Position numbers and translations under genes: made by a program. Below are positions 1 to 7,444 of a stretch of 9,969 nucleotides of DNA, one piece after another. Position 1 is the stretch's first letter; the number at the start of each line of letters is the position of its first letter. The notes under the pieces are model-generated. The model ran no database searches. It worked only from the letters and a program-made list of their open reading frames with translations, and had not been told where the DNA came from. The stretch covers positions 1-9,969 of the forward strand of contig JAFAWC010000718.1 in the NCBI GenBank assembly GCA_019242135.1, in the 5' to 3' direction. This DNA is from Mycobacteriaceae bacterium (lineage in GTDB: Bacteria; Actinomycetota; Actinomycetes; Mycobacteriales; Mycobacteriaceae).

Positions 1-2579
1 CAGCCCTTGCCGTCGGCCTGCATGATGAACGGGTCGTCGCCGCGCAGGGCTGCGACCCCCACCGCATCCGGAGCCGGCCGATAGTCCGGCGGCTTGGTCT
101 TCTCGAAGTCGGGCACGTCGTGGCCCGTCCACTCACCGGCGTCGGCGTCCCACCAGACGAGCTTCTTGCGCTCGCTCCACGGCCGGCCCTGTGGGTCGGC
201 CGACGCCCGGTTGTAGAGCACCCGCCGGTTCATCGGCCACGTCCAGCCCCACTCCGACTCGTACGGCGCCTGTTCGTCGTGGGGTTTGCGCCGCGCCGCC
301 TGGTTGACCTCGTCGGCGTAGACACCGCTGTAGATCCAGCATCCGCACATCGTGCTGCCGTCGGCCTTCAGCTCGAGGTAGCTGCTCAGCGCCCGCCGGG
401 CGGCAAGGTCGACGCCGCCGAGGCGCCGCAGCACATCCGCACCCGACGGCTCGTCGGCCTCCATGGCGTAGTCCCATGCGAGGTCGAGCAACGGCCGGTC
501 GCGCTCGTCGGTGGAACCGGCCAGCTTGTCGCGCAGGATGCGGCCCAGGTGGTAGAAGAACCACAGCTCCGAGCGGGCGTCACCGGGCGGCTCGACCGCC
601 TTCTCCCGCCACTGCAGCATCCGCTGGGTCTGCGTGAACGTGCCCGCCTTCTCCACATGCGCTGCGGCCGGGAAGGCGAACACCTCCGTGCGGCAGGTCT
701 CGGGCGTGATCTCTCCCGTCTCGACTTCCGGCCCGTCCTTCCAGAACGTCGCGCTTTCGATTTCGACGAGGTCGCGCACCACCAGCCAGTCGAGGTTGGC
801 CATGCCGAGCCGCTGCAGCCGCCCGTGCGCGGACCCTACCGCCGGGTTCTGCCCGAGCAAAAAGTAGCCGAACACCTTGCCGTCGACCATGTCCATGACT
901 GTGCGGTAGGTGCCGTGGTCGCCGCTGATCCGTGGCAGGTAGTCGAAGCAGTAGTCGTTGTCGGCGCTGGCCCGTTCGCCCCAGTACTCCTTGAGCAGCG
1001 AGATCATGTATGCGTCGGCGTTGTGCCAGAAGCCCTTCTGGTTCTGGCCTTTGATGTTGTCGAGGTAGTCTGCCAATGTCGCCTGACCCGCCCGCGGCAT
1101 CGCGAGATACCCGGGCAGCAGGTTGAAAAGTGTCGGTACGTCCGTGGAACCCTGGATGCTCGCGTGTCCGCGCAGGGCGATCACCCCGCCGCCGGGTCGG
1201 CCGATGTTGCCCAGCAGCAGCTGGATGATCGACCCCGCGCGGATGTACTGCGCGCCCACCGAGTGCTGCGTCCATCCCACGCTGTACACCAGCGCCGCCG
1301 TGCGCTCCCGCCCCGAGTTCTGCGTCCACGCCCGTGCGACGGTAAGGAACTGCGACGCCGGCACGCCGCACACGCGCTCCACCATTTGCGGGGTGTAGCG
1401 GGAGTAGTGGCGCTTGAGGATCTGATAGATGCAGCGCGGGTGCTGCAGCGTCGGGTCGGCCGGGATGTCGCCGGCCCCGCCCTCGATCGGCGCGCCGCCC
1501 GAGCCGTGCTGGTCCGGCGCGGCGCGCGCCTTGGCACCCGCCCCGCCGCGGCCGCCCGGGTGCGTCGACTCGTAGTGCCACGTCGTCGGATCGTAGGACG
1601 CGGTCTTCTCGTCGTAGCCGCTGAACAACCCGTCGAGATCCTCGGTGTCCGAGAAACGCTCGTCAACGAGAAAAGATGCGTTGGTGTACGCGGTGACGTA
1701 TTCGCGGAAGTCCAGCTCGTTGGACAGGATGTAGTTGATCACCCCGCCGAGGAACGCGATGTCGCTGCCCGCCCGCAGCGGCACATGGCGGTCGGCGACC
1801 GCGCTGGTGCGGGTGAACCGTGGGTCGATGTGCACGACCTCGGCGCCGCGGGCCTTGGCCTCCATCACCCACTGGAAGCCGACGGGATGGGCCTCGGCCA
1901 TGTTCGAACCCATGATGACGATGAAATCCGAGTTGACGAGGTCTTGCTGATAGTCCGTCGCACCACCGCGACCGAAGGAGGCTCCCAGACCGGGAACCGT
2001 GGCGCTGTGTCAAATACGGGCTTGGTTCTCGATCTGTAGAGCACCCAGCGCGGTGAACAGCTTCTTGATGAGGTAGTTCTCTTCGTTGTCCAGCGTCGCG
2101 CCGCCCAGACTGGCGATGCCCATCGTGCGGCGCAGCTTGTTGCCGTTGCTGTCGAGCTCTTGCCAGCCTTTGTTGCGGGCGTCGAGAACCCGGTCGGCGA
2201 CCATGTCCATCGCCGAGTCGAGGTCCAGTTCCTGCCACTCGGTCCCGTAGGGTGCGCGGTAGCGGACGGTGCGCAGCCGCTGCGGCCCGGTGACCAGCTG
2301 CTTGCTCGCCGATCCTTTGGGACATAACCGGCCTCGTGAGATGGGGCTGTCCGGGTCGCCCTCGATCTGCACGACCTGCCCGTCTTTGACATAGACTTTC
2401 TGCGCGCAGCCGACCGCGCAGAACGGGCAGACCGAATGCGCGACGTGGTCCGCGTCGGCGGTGCGGGGCATCAGTCCCGCTGAGCGCGCGGACTGCGCGG
2501 CCCTGCCGCGGCCCAGCCCGTCCTCACCGGTGAGCTGCCGGTAAACCGGCCACGACCGGATCAGTTTCGCGATGTCCAT
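1..2579 (-). CDS. fdh: Selenocysteine-containing formate dehydrogenase, catalytic (alpha) subunit, 3' end outside window
   Basis: Oxidises formate to CO2 at a bis-pterin Mo or W centre. The first 189 residues end at TGA (2010-2012), and the same frame then stays open to the window edge, giving 859 visible residues with the TGA read as Sec190. CxxCxxxC at residues 51-58 plus C86 bind a 4Fe-4S cluster. The context of the TGA, NQARI-U-HSATV, matches the FdnG/FdhF active site, including the His directly after Sec. Further family blocks follow: SFGRGGATD, IVIMGSNMAEAHP, DPTLQHPRC and YSVGWTQHSVGAQ. The ATG at 2579 has a GGAGGG Shine-Dalgarno (2588-2593). The N-terminus carries no twin-arginine signal, so a cytoplasmic enzyme is inferred. 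A Gly/Ala-rich insert lies at about residues 338-374. E. coli FdnG is about 1,015 residues, so the terminal pterin-binding part is probably off the window. It lies 52 bp downstream of selB on the same strand. The family call is certain; the electron acceptor cannot be seen. Confidence 0.95.
1960..2012 (-). promoter_or_regulatory. Sec UGA codon and bacterial SECIS hairpin in fdh
   Basis: The UGA at 2012-2010 is followed by a stem-loop in the coding RNA. GGUUCCC (1998-1992) pairs with GGGAGCC (1986-1980) as seven pairs with one G-U wobble, closing the loop GGUCU (1991-1987). In E. coli fdhF the apical GGUCU-type loop is the SelB contact. A lower stem, GCGCCAC (2005-1999) with GUGGUGC (1966-1960), stacks below across a 13-nt bulge on the 3' side. 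There are 18 nt between UGA and loop, within the range known to work in E. coli. SelB with Sec-tRNA should bind here and recode the UGA. Folded by eye only. Confidence 0.88.
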
Positions 2580-2587
2580 TTCGGCGT

Positions 2588-2593
2588 CCCTCC
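2588..2593 (-). promoter_or_regulatory. Ribosome binding site of fdh
   Basis: GGAGGG lies 8 nt before the ATG at 2579, inside the 52-bp selB-fdh gap. It supports that start codon. No promoter-like sequence or terminator is evident in the gap, which is consistent with read-through from selB. Confidence 0.6.
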
Positions 2594-2631
2594 GTCACGT
2601 AACGGTCGCGACTACCCGACCGGCATTTCGA

Positions 2632-4326
2632 TCAAACCACTCGGCGCGCGCCGTCGTCGCTTCGCCGCGTGACCCGGCGCGCGTCGAGCTGTTCGAGCAG
2701 CGGAACGGCGACGCGTCGGGTGGTGCCGAGCGCGCGTTTGGCCTCGCTGACCGTGAACGGCTGCGGCAGCGATTTGAGGACCTCGGCGGCGCGGTCGAAA
2801 GCGTCGGGCCCGAGCACGACGCCGTCGGCGATGCGGGTCAACCGCCCGGCGCGCACGGCCGCGGCGAGCTCGCGGAAACCGAGGTGCAGCTCTTTGAGCT
2901 CGTCGGCCTCCGGGGCGCGGAACGGCTCGGCCGCCAGCCTGTGCACCACCTTGCGCACCGCCTCGTCCACGCGCGCGGGCAGACCCGCGTTCGGTGCCCG
3001 CACGAGCCCGCCGAGCACCTGAAAGCCGCTGCCTTCCAGCAGCGTTGATACCAGCTCGGCAGCGGGCAGCCCGACCTGCCGGCGCAGTGTCTCCAGCGGC
3101 ATGCCTGCCGCGATGTCATGCTCGGCGGCCCACCGCGTCACCGTCGCCGACGCGTCGTCGCGCCGCCCGCTCCACCACTGCGGGTCGACGACCCATTCGC
3201 CGACGCGCTGCCCGGTAGCAGCAAACCCCATGGCGCGCAGCACATCTGCTCGCGCGCACACCGGCGGGCGAACAGCACCGCCGGCCAGCTCGGAAGCCCG
3301 GGCCCGCGCCGCGCCGCGCCGGCGCAGCTGCGGCGGCGCGACATCGAGTACGGTGACACCCGCCGCGATCCGGTGCTCGCCCGCATCTCGCAGCAGGCCG
3401 GTGTCGCCGATCCGCAACGGCAATGTGCGCGCCAGGCGCAGCCGCGCTCCGACGGCGCCCAGCGGCCGCACGTGCACCGGCACCGCCGCAGAACCGATGT
3501 GCAGCACCAATTCTCGGTGCAGCCGTGCGGGCGAGCGCAGCGCGACGTCGATCTCGGAGGTGTCCAGCCATGCGCCGGGGGTGCGCACGGTGTCACCGCG
3601 ACCGATGTGATGACGGTCGACGCCGCGCAGGTTCACTGCAACTCGTCCCACCGCGGCGACGTCGGTCCGGTCCCGGCCCAGCGACTGCAGCCTGCGCACC
3701 GTCACCCGCCGCCCGGCGTGCTCGAGCTCGTCTCCGACGCGAATAGTCCCGGCGGCCAACGTCCCGGTGACGACCGTTCCCGCGCCGCGGACAGTGAACG
3801 AGCGGTCGACCCAAAGCCGCACGTCGGCGTCTCGGTCCGGGTCAGGCAGTCGGTCGGCCATCGCCAGCAGTTCCTGGCAAACCAGATCTAGGTCGGTGCC
3901 GACCACGACGGGCGCCCCGCCCAGCGAGGTCGCCGCGAACCGTTCTCGGGCCTGGGTGCTCGCGCGACACGGATCGGCGAGGTCGGCCTTGCTGATCACC
4001 ACGAGCGCTTGGCGCACGCCGAGCGCGTCCAGCGCGGCGAGGTGCTCCTCTGACTGGGGCATCCAGCCCTCGGTTGCCGCGACGACGAAGATCACCGCGG
4101 GCACCGGCCCCACGCCCGCGAGCATGTTTGCGACGAACCGCTCGTGACCCGGCACGTCGACGAACGCGAACTCGTGGCCGCCGAGCTCCGTCCACGCGAA
4201 GCCGAGGTCGATCGTCAGGCCGCGGCGCTGCTCCTCGGCCAGCCGGTCGGGCCAGATCCCGGTGAGTGCCCGCACCAAGGTGGATTTGCCGTGGTCGACG
4301 TGGCCCGCGGTGGCTACGACGTACAT
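2632..4326 (-). CDS. selB: Selenocysteine-specific translation elongation factor SelB
   Basis: A GTPase of 564 residues that carries Sec-tRNA to the ribosome and binds the SECIS RNA. Domain I has the P-loop GHVDHGKS (residues 8-15), the switch II motif DVPGHE (57-62) and the guanine-specificity motif SKAD (112-115), which takes the place of NKxD. The Leu/Thr-Ile segment GLTIDLGFA (36-44) is typical of SelB switch I. Domain II begins near residue 170 with RSFTVRGAGTVVTGT (175-189). The last 200 or so residues are charged and Leu-rich, consistent with the winged-helix SECIS-binding domain IV. E. coli SelB is 614 residues, so this one is slightly short but complete. The ATG at 4326 was chosen because the protein starts directly with the conserved beta strand; the longer open frame upstream only runs inside selA. 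It overlaps the selA 3' end by 13 nt, suggesting translational coupling. Confidence 0.97.
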   Translation of the reverse strand: MYVVATAGHVDHGKSTLVRALTGIWPDRLAEEQRRGLTIDLGFAWTELGGHEFAFVDVPGHERFVANMLAGVGPVPAVIFVVAATEGWMPQSEEHLAALDALGVRQALVVISKADLADPCRASTQARERFAATSLGGAPVVVGTDLDLVCQELLAMADRLPDPDRDADVRLWVDRSFTVRGAGTVVTGTLAAGTIRVGDELEHAGRRVTVRRLQSLGRDRTDVAAVGRVAVNLRGVDRHHIGRGDTVRTPGAWLDTSEIDVALRSPARLHRELVLHIGSAAVPVHVRPLGAVGARLRLARTLPLRIGDTGLLRDAGEHRIAAGVTVLDVAPPQLRRRGAARARASELAGGAVRPPVCARADVLRAMGFAATGQRVGEWVVDPQWWSGRRDDASATVTRWAAEHDIAAGMPLETLRRQVGLPAAELVSTLLEGSGFQVLGGLVRAPNAGLPARVDEAVRKVVHRLAAEPFRAPEADELKELHLGFRELAAAVRAGRLTRIADGVVLGPDAFDRAAEVLKSLPQPFTVSEAKRALGTTRRVAVPLLEQLDARRVTRRSDDGARRVV

Positions 4327-5594
4327 GCCCGCACCGCCTCGATGAGCGTCTCGTCGTCCTCGGGGGCGACCGTGCGCAAATCCAGCACGCACCGCCCGGC
4401 CTCCAGCCGTCCGACCACCGCAGGGCTGCCGGTGCGCAGCGCAGCCGCACACGACTCGGGCAGGCTCACGGCGGCGCTGGGCAGCTGCACGCCGGGCGCC
4501 CCGCCGCCGCCGACAGCCGCGATGCAATCCACCGCACGCGCGCCGGGCAGTTGCGCGGCAATGCGTTCGGCCCGGGCCCGAAGTCCGACGGCGTCGGCGG
4601 CGAGCTGCTCGACGACCGGCGGCGCCGGACCCACCACCGTTGCCTCGAGCGCGGCCAGCGTGAGCTTGTCGACACGCAGCGCACGCGCCGCCGGATGCCG
4701 CCGCAGCCGCTCGACCAGCTCTGCCTCGCCGAACAACAGGCCCGCCTGCGGGCCGCCCAGCAGCTTGTCGCCGCTGGCGGTGACGATGTCGGCGCCATCG
4801 CGTAAAACCGTTGTGGCGTCCGGTTCCTCAGGCAGCAGCGGGTGCGGTGCAAGTAGGCCGGAGCCGATGTCCACCACCAAAGGCACGGCGAGCCCGGCCA
4901 ACTCGCCGACGCTGACGGCCGAGGTGAACCCGCTGACCTCGAAGTTGGACGCATGGACCTTGAGCACGAACCCGGTGTCGGGGCCGATCGCGTCGGTGTA
5001 ATCGCGAAGATGCGTCCGGTTGGTCGTCCCCACCTCGCGAAGGCGTGCCCCGGTGGACGCCAGCAGCTCGGGGATCCGGAATCCGTCGCCGATCTCGATC
5101 ATCTCGCCGCGACTGAGCACGATCTCCTTGCCGGACGCCAGTGCCAGCGCCGTCAACAGCAATGCGGCCGCGTTGTTGTTGACGACATGGACTGCGCCGG
5201 CCGCCGGCACTGCCGCGGCCAGCGCGGCCAGCGCGCCGCGGCCGCGGCGCGCGCGGCGACCCGTCGCCAGGTCGAACTCGACGTCGGTGGCGCGGCCCGC
5301 GGTCACCACCGCCTCGAGCGCGGCCTCCGACAGTGGCGCGCGGCCGAGGTTGGTGTGGACGACGACGCCGGTGGCGTTGATGACCGGCCGCAGGCTTGCG
5401 GCGCTGACCGGAAGTGCGGCGACGGCGTGTTCGGTGACCTGCTCCGGCTCGATTTCGCCGGCGCGCGCCCGCTGCAGCGCGGCGCCGACCACCGACTTCA
5501 CCAATCGCCGGCCCAGCATCTGTTGGGCCGCGACGAGCCGTGGGTCGGCGAGCACGACGTCGGTTCGGGGCACGCGCCGTCGCGGATCACCCAT
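4314..5594 (-). CDS. selA: L-seryl-tRNA(Sec) selenium transferase (selenocysteine synthase)
   Basis: A PLP enzyme that converts seryl-tRNA-Sec into selenocysteyl-tRNA-Sec using selenophosphate. It has 426 residues, close to the usual length of about 460. The N-terminus carries the RRxxP motif (RRRVPRTD, residues 5-12). NATGVVVHTNLGRAPLS (73-89) is a SelA block, and the PLP lysine is K277 in SGDKLLGGPQAG (274-285). DVEFDLATG, EMIEIGDGFRIPE and LKVHASNF are further family signatures. The ATG at 5594 is preferred because GGGGA (5601-5605) sits 6 nt upstream. An in-frame ATG at 5612 would use the last base of selC, and a GTG at 5663 would lie inside the tRNA. It is first of the protein genes in the selC-selA-selB-fdh series and overlaps selB by 13 nt. 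Confidence 0.97.
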   Translation of the reverse strand: MGDPRRRVPRTDVVLADPRLVAAQQMLGRRLVKSVVGAALQRARAGEIEPEQVTEHAVAALPVSAASLRPVINATGVVVHTNLGRAPLSEAALEAVVTAGRATDVEFDLATGRRARRGRGALAALAAAVPAAGAVHVVNNNAAALLLTALALASGKEIVLSRGEMIEIGDGFRIPELLASTGARLREVGTTNRTHLRDYTDAIGPDTGFVLKVHASNFEVSGFTSAVSVGELAGLAVPLVVDIGSGLLAPHPLLPEEPDATTVLRDGADIVTASGDKLLGGPQAGLLFGEAELVERLRRHPAARALRVDKLTLAALEATVVGPAPPVVEQLAADAVGLRARAERIAAQLPGARAVDCIAAVGGGGAPGVQLPSAAVSLPESCAAALRTGSPAVVGRLEAGRCVLDLRTVAPEDDETLIEAVRACTS

Positions 5595-5600
5595 GTCGAT

Positions 5601-5605
5601 TCCCC
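5601..5605 (-). promoter_or_regulatory. Ribosome binding site deciding the selA start
   Basis: GGGGA is 6 nt upstream of the ATG at 5594. The alternative ATG at 5612 lies against the tRNA-Sec 3' end, and its Shine-Dalgarno region would be tRNA acceptor sequence. The site therefore favours the shorter SelA. Confidence 0.5.
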
Positions 5606-5611
5606 AGCTCA

Positions 5612-5706
5612 TGGCGGAGGCGGACGGGAATCGAACCCGCCAGCGACAGAGCCTGCCGCTCAACGATTTTGAAGACCGTGCCGGTCACCAGGCCGGATAC
5701 GCCTCC
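5612..5706 (-). tRNA. selC: tRNA-Sec (anticodon UCA)
   Basis: A 95-nt tRNA with an encoded CCA, the same length as E. coli SelC. Read on the minus strand it follows the Sec layout: an 8-nt acceptor strand, 2 nt, a 6-bp D stem with the 4-nt loop UGGU, then a 5-bp anticodon stem ACGGU/AUCGU with loop CUUCAAA. The UCA anticodon is at 5672-5670. A 22-nt variable region forms a 7-bp arm (AGCGGCA/UGUCGCU). The T stem is GCGGG/CCCGU with loop UUCGAUU, then the 8-nt acceptor strand, discriminator G and CCA. The closing T-stem G-U pair is also found in E. coli. Two oddities: the eighth acceptor position pairs U(5699) with C(5623), and the fifth D-stem position is C-A. The long arm, UCA and adjacent selA and selD make the identity secure. 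Confidence 0.97.
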
Positions 5707-5756
5707 CTGTGCCATGGCGACCATCATTGCAAAGTCGCGGCCCGGCGGGTGGCAGC
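5707..5756. promoter_or_regulatory. 50-bp divergent intergenic region between selC and selD
   Basis: This is the only space for selC-side promoter elements going left and for the selD leader going right. I see no convincing -35/-10 pair in either direction. For selC the best candidate is a weak AATGAT-like -10 around 5723-5728. A selD promoter would have to sit partly within the tRNA gene. Confidence is in the position, not in a specific element. Confidence 0.3.
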
Positions 5757-6758
5757 ATGAATGCGATGGCCTACCGACTGACCCAGTACGCCCACGGCGG
5801 CGGCTGTGCATGCAAGATCCCGCCGGGTGAGCTGGAGGACATGGTCCGCGGGCTCCCGACGCTTCGGCCACGGGAGCCCGCGGGCGAGTTGCTTGTCGGT
5901 CTGGAGTCCGGCGATGACGCCGCGGCGGTGCGCATAGAGGGCGGTTTGGCGCTGATCGCGACAACCGACTTCTTCACGCCGGTGGTCGACGACGCCTACG
6001 ACTGGGGCCGGATCGCCGCCGCCAACGCGCTGTCGGACGTCTACGCGATGGGCGGTCGCCCGGTGGTCGCGGTCAACCTGCTGGGCTGGCCCCGCGACGT
6101 CCTGCCGGTCGATCTCGCGGCCGAGACCCTGCGCGGCGGTCTGCAGGTGTGCGCTGCGGCGGGCTGCCATGTCGCCGGCGGGCACAGCGTCGATGACCCG
6201 GAGCCCAAGTACGGACTGGCCGTCACCGGCATCGCCGACCCGGATCGTCTGCTACGCAACGATTCCGGTAAGCCAGGCATGGCGCTGTCGCTGACCAAAC
6301 CACTGGGCGTCGGGGTCCTCAACACCCGTCACAAGGCAACGGGAGAAGTCTTTCCGCACGCCGTCGACCTGATGGCAACGCTCAACGCCGAGGCCGCCCG
6401 CGCCGCGCTCGGCGCGGGCGTCGAATGTGCCACCGACGTCACTGGTTTCGGGCTGCTCGGACACTTGTACAAGTTGGCGCGGGCCAGCGGTGTCACGGCG
6501 GTGATCGACGCGCAGGCGGTGCCCTATCTCGACGGCGCGCGCGAGGCGCTGAACGCCGGCTACGTCAGCGGCGGCACGCGGCGCAATCTCGACTGGGTGC
6601 GACCGCACGTCGACCTGTCGTTGCTCGTCGAGGCCGAGGCCCTGTTGCTCGCCGACGCGCAGACCTCAGGTGGGCTGCTGATCGCCGGTGAGATCCCGGG
6701 CGCGCCCGTCATCGGCGAGCTGATACCGCGAGGACAGCACGCGATCGTCGTGCGCTGA
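5757..6758 (+). CDS. selD: Selenophosphate synthetase (selenide, water dikinase)
   Basis: Makes selenophosphate from selenide and ATP, the selenium donor for SelA. It has 333 residues (E. coli 347). The glycine-rich N-terminal loop GGGCACKIPP holds the catalytic C17 and K20, at the same numbers as in E. coli when the ATG at 5757 is used; this is the main reason for that start. An in-frame ATG at 5766 is possible, and the GTG at 5709 would run back to the tRNA. Metal/ATP aspartates are seen as D54 (SGDDAAAV), D71 (TTDFFTP) and D94 (ALSDVYAMGG), each three residues off E. coli. Other blocks are GHSVDDPEPKYGLAVTG, LTKPLGVGVLNT and DVTGFGLLGH. The active site uses Cys, not Sec, so SelD does not need its own product. 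The Shine-Dalgarno is weak (GGGTGG). It is divergent from selC and convergent with the next gene, 22 bp away. Confidence 0.97.
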   Translation: MNAMAYRLTQYAHGGGCACKIPPGELEDMVRGLPTLRPREPAGELLVGLESGDDAAAVRIEGGLALIATTDFFTPVVDDAYDWGRIAAANALSDVYAMGGRPVVAVNLLGWPRDVLPVDLAAETLRGGLQVCAAAGCHVAGGHSVDDPEPKYGLAVTGIADPDRLLRNDSGKPGMALSLTKPLGVGVLNTRHKATGEVFPHAVDLMATLNAEAARAALGAGVECATDVTGFGLLGHLYKLARASGVTAVIDAQAVPYLDGAREALNAGYVSGGTRRNLDWVRPHVDLSLLVEAEALLLADAQTSGGLLIAGEIPGAPVIGELIPRGQHAIVVR

Positions 6759-6780
6759 ACCGCCGATCCGGCCTTCTCGA

Positions 6781-7287
6781 CTACGGACGACACCCACGCG
6801 GCTGGGGCAGACGCGTGATCATCACGCCACCGTCGATGAACGACACCCCGATGGTCTCCGCGGCCGACCCCCACGCCCACGACGTCATCGCGTCAGTCAC
6901 TTCCCCACACCACGGCATCCCGTTGAGTGGTCCGAAGGTGGGCAGCTCGGAGCGCATCTGCGCCACCAGCTCGCGTTGGTTGCCGGGCACCTCCCAGAAC
7001 TCGAAACCGGGCGGTGTCGGCTGCTTGCCCGAGTAGGGCCGCGCCCCGACGGGCAGCGTCATTTCCGGGACCAGAAACGACCGCGGACCGCCCAGGTCGG
7101 GAAGGGGCGTCGTGGTGGGTGCTTGCGCGGCTGTCGCAGGAACCGCACGTCCGGCGACCTCAACAGACGTCGACCCGGTCGTCACCAGGACCCCCAGAAT
7201 CACCGCGCTGACGACCGCCGCGGCGCCGCCCAGCGCCATCCATCCCCGCGCCGACATCGGCGCGTACGCGGGCGGCTGCCTCGTCAT
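6781..7287 (-). CDS. Hypothetical membrane-anchored (probably extracytoplasmic) protein
   Basis: A 168-residue protein with a short basic N-terminus, one hydrophobic segment at about residues 18-37, then a Pro/Thr/Ala-rich linker (about 48-68) and a globular C-terminal part. The layout is that of a mycobacterial exported or single-pass membrane protein. No lipobox cysteine follows the hydrophobic segment, so a lipoprotein is unlikely. The only two cysteines, C127 (MPWCGEV) and C166 near the end, could form a disulfide outside the cell. The ATG at 7287 has a good AGGAGAGG site just upstream. It ends 22 bp from selD in convergent orientation with no clear terminator hairpin between them. I do not recognise the family and assign no function. 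Confidence 0.8.
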   Translation of the reverse strand: MTRQPPAYAPMSARGWMALGGAAAVVSAVILGVLVTTGSTSVEVAGRAVPATAAQAPTTTPLPDLGGPRSFLVPEMTLPVGARPYSGKQPTPPGFEFWEVPGNQRELVAQMRSELPTFGPLNGMPWCGEVTDAMTSWAWGSAAETIGVSFIDGGVMITRLPQPRGCRP

Positions 7288-7444
7288 CGTCCTCTCCTCG
7301 AGAAGCCAGATACAGTCCTCGGCCTATCCGACCACACGAGGGTCCTCTGCGCGCACGGGACGGACAAACTCGCGCCCTCCCGATTGACGCGCGCCGCGAA
7401 ACCGCGGAGGGTACCGCTTAAAACCCCTCGGGAAAGGTCTGGAC
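7288..7444. promoter_or_regulatory. Divergent intergenic region between the hypothetical gene and the nitroreductase-family gene
   Basis: 157 bp that must hold promoters for both flanking genes. On the plus strand TTGACG (7384-7389) is a fair -35, but no good -10 follows at 17-18 bp; AGGGTA (7408-7413) is the nearest. The plus-strand gene has an AAAGG site (7433-7437). No inverted repeat stood out. Promoter assignment is weak. Confidence 0.3.

Noticed and set aside
2010..2012. TGA read as a nonsense mutation making fdh a pseudogene
   Set aside because: It falls exactly on the Sec site, is followed by a SECIS hairpin, and the Sec genes are adjacent; the frame is otherwise intact to the window edge.
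120..2039. 639-residue open frame on the plus strand
   Set aside because: It lies antisense to fdh, is rich in Arg/Val/Ala/His with no domain, and is the usual open shadow frame of GC-rich coding DNA.
3118..3891. 257-residue plus-strand open frame
   Set aside because: Antisense to selB, with no recognisable family; shadow frame.
4327..4527. Longer selB N-terminus from 4527
   Set aside because: The added 67 Arg-rich residues lie within selA; SelB proteins begin directly at the strand before GHVDHGKS.
5595..5663. Longer selA start at GTG 5663
   Set aside because: The extension is translated from the tRNA-Sec gene itself and is not SelA-like; a good ribosome site precedes the ATG at 5594.
4953..5760. 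Two plus-strand open frames of about 240 residues crossing selA and selC
   Set aside because: Antisense to selA and run through the tRNA gene; no domain seen.
6759..6780. Terminator between selD and the convergent hypothetical gene
   Set aside because: Only 22 bp with no convincing GC-rich hairpin.
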